Below, piece after piece: positions 59,815 through 60,000 of a stretch of 60,000 nucleotides of DNA (positions within the stretch are counted from its first letter, which is position 1; each line of letters begins with the position of its first letter). The stretch spans positions 20,087,387 to 20,147,386 of the forward strand of contig OU612069.1 of the NCBI GenBank assembly GCA_914767715.1, written 5' to 3'. The DNA is from Membranipora membranacea. Taxonomy: Eukaryota > Bryozoa > Gymnolaemata > Cheilostomatida > Membraniporidae. The notes under the pieces were generated by a model. That model was given only the letters and a program-made list of their open reading frames with translations. It was not told the DNA's origin and did no database searches. The position numbers and the translations under genes are program-made.

Positions 59815-60000
59815 TGGGAATCACTGAGCAAGCCGTGTGGGACGTCACAACGCGTCATGCTTATTATGAGTAATCCCAATGCCATTTGAAGGCGATCACC
59901 TGGAATCGAGAGACCATAACTTTCTCAATATTTGGATTCTAAAGCTGGAAATCGCTCACATGATAAAATAAAATATGAAGAATAAGATGTGATGCAAAAT
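59815..60000. mobile_element. SINE-like repeat, third copy, cut by window edge
   Basis: It matches the right arm of the inverted pair at 48,750-48,945 in order: TGGGACGTCACAAC, ATCCCAATGCCA, TGAAGGCGATCACC, CAATATTTGGATTCTAAAGC, ATCGCTCACATGAT. Confidence 0.8.

Overview
The window is nuclear DNA of a non-vertebrate animal. It is AT-rich, coding sequence is split by GT-AG introns (about 80 bp to 3.6 kb), and it is dense in non-LTR retrotransposon remnants and short palindromic (MITE-like) elements. The gene content is metazoan: class A GPCRs, a D8C/uromodulin-type secreted protein, a type II membrane C-type lectin, a long TPR protein, MCTS1 and a mucin-linked PAN protein. A sponge- or cnidarian-grade or other marine invertebrate fits, but the species cannot be fixed from the sequence.

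Left part (1-29,200): a LINE remnant (- strand, 64-1061) abuts a direct tandem array of four units of 6.8-7.15 kb (1090-27,910). Each unit carries, on the + strand, a 52-codon ORF for a predicted secreted peptide with six cysteines in its mature part, and on the - strand, converging on it, a two-exon GPCR gene. Copies 1 and 4 of the receptor have an intact spliced frame. Copy 2 has a 2-bp insertion in exon 2, and copy 3 has lost the exon 1 splice donor. Copies 1-3 share a MITE beside the exon 1 donor and a tandemly duplicated N-terminal segment; copy 4 has neither and so shows the unfilled MITE site. LINE 3' fragments lie near the end of units 1-3, and another LINE remnant (28,440-29,000) follows the array.

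Middle part (29,467-52,278): a two-exon D8C-domain secreted protein (-), then a very long TPR gene (-) whose 22 exons can be followed in a continuous reading frame of 919 codons plus stop from 52,278 down to 32,460. Its 3.6-kb intron contains a complete four-exon type II C-type lectin gene on the same strand (39,707-41,567). An alternative reading is two TPR genes flanking the lectin. Introns here are littered with hairpins and MITEs, including a large inverted pair of tRNA-derived SINE-like sequences at 48.3-48.95 kb.

Right part (53,120-60,000): a possible small - strand gene end, then MCTS1 (+), whose first four coding exons are clear but whose last ~60 codons I cannot find. A gene-free, MITE-bearing stretch follows. 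Last is the long 3' exon of a - strand gene with an NHL/propeller-like region, a Thr-rich mucin linker and a PAN/apple-like domain; its 5' end lies in or beyond a third copy of the SINE-like repeat at the window edge.
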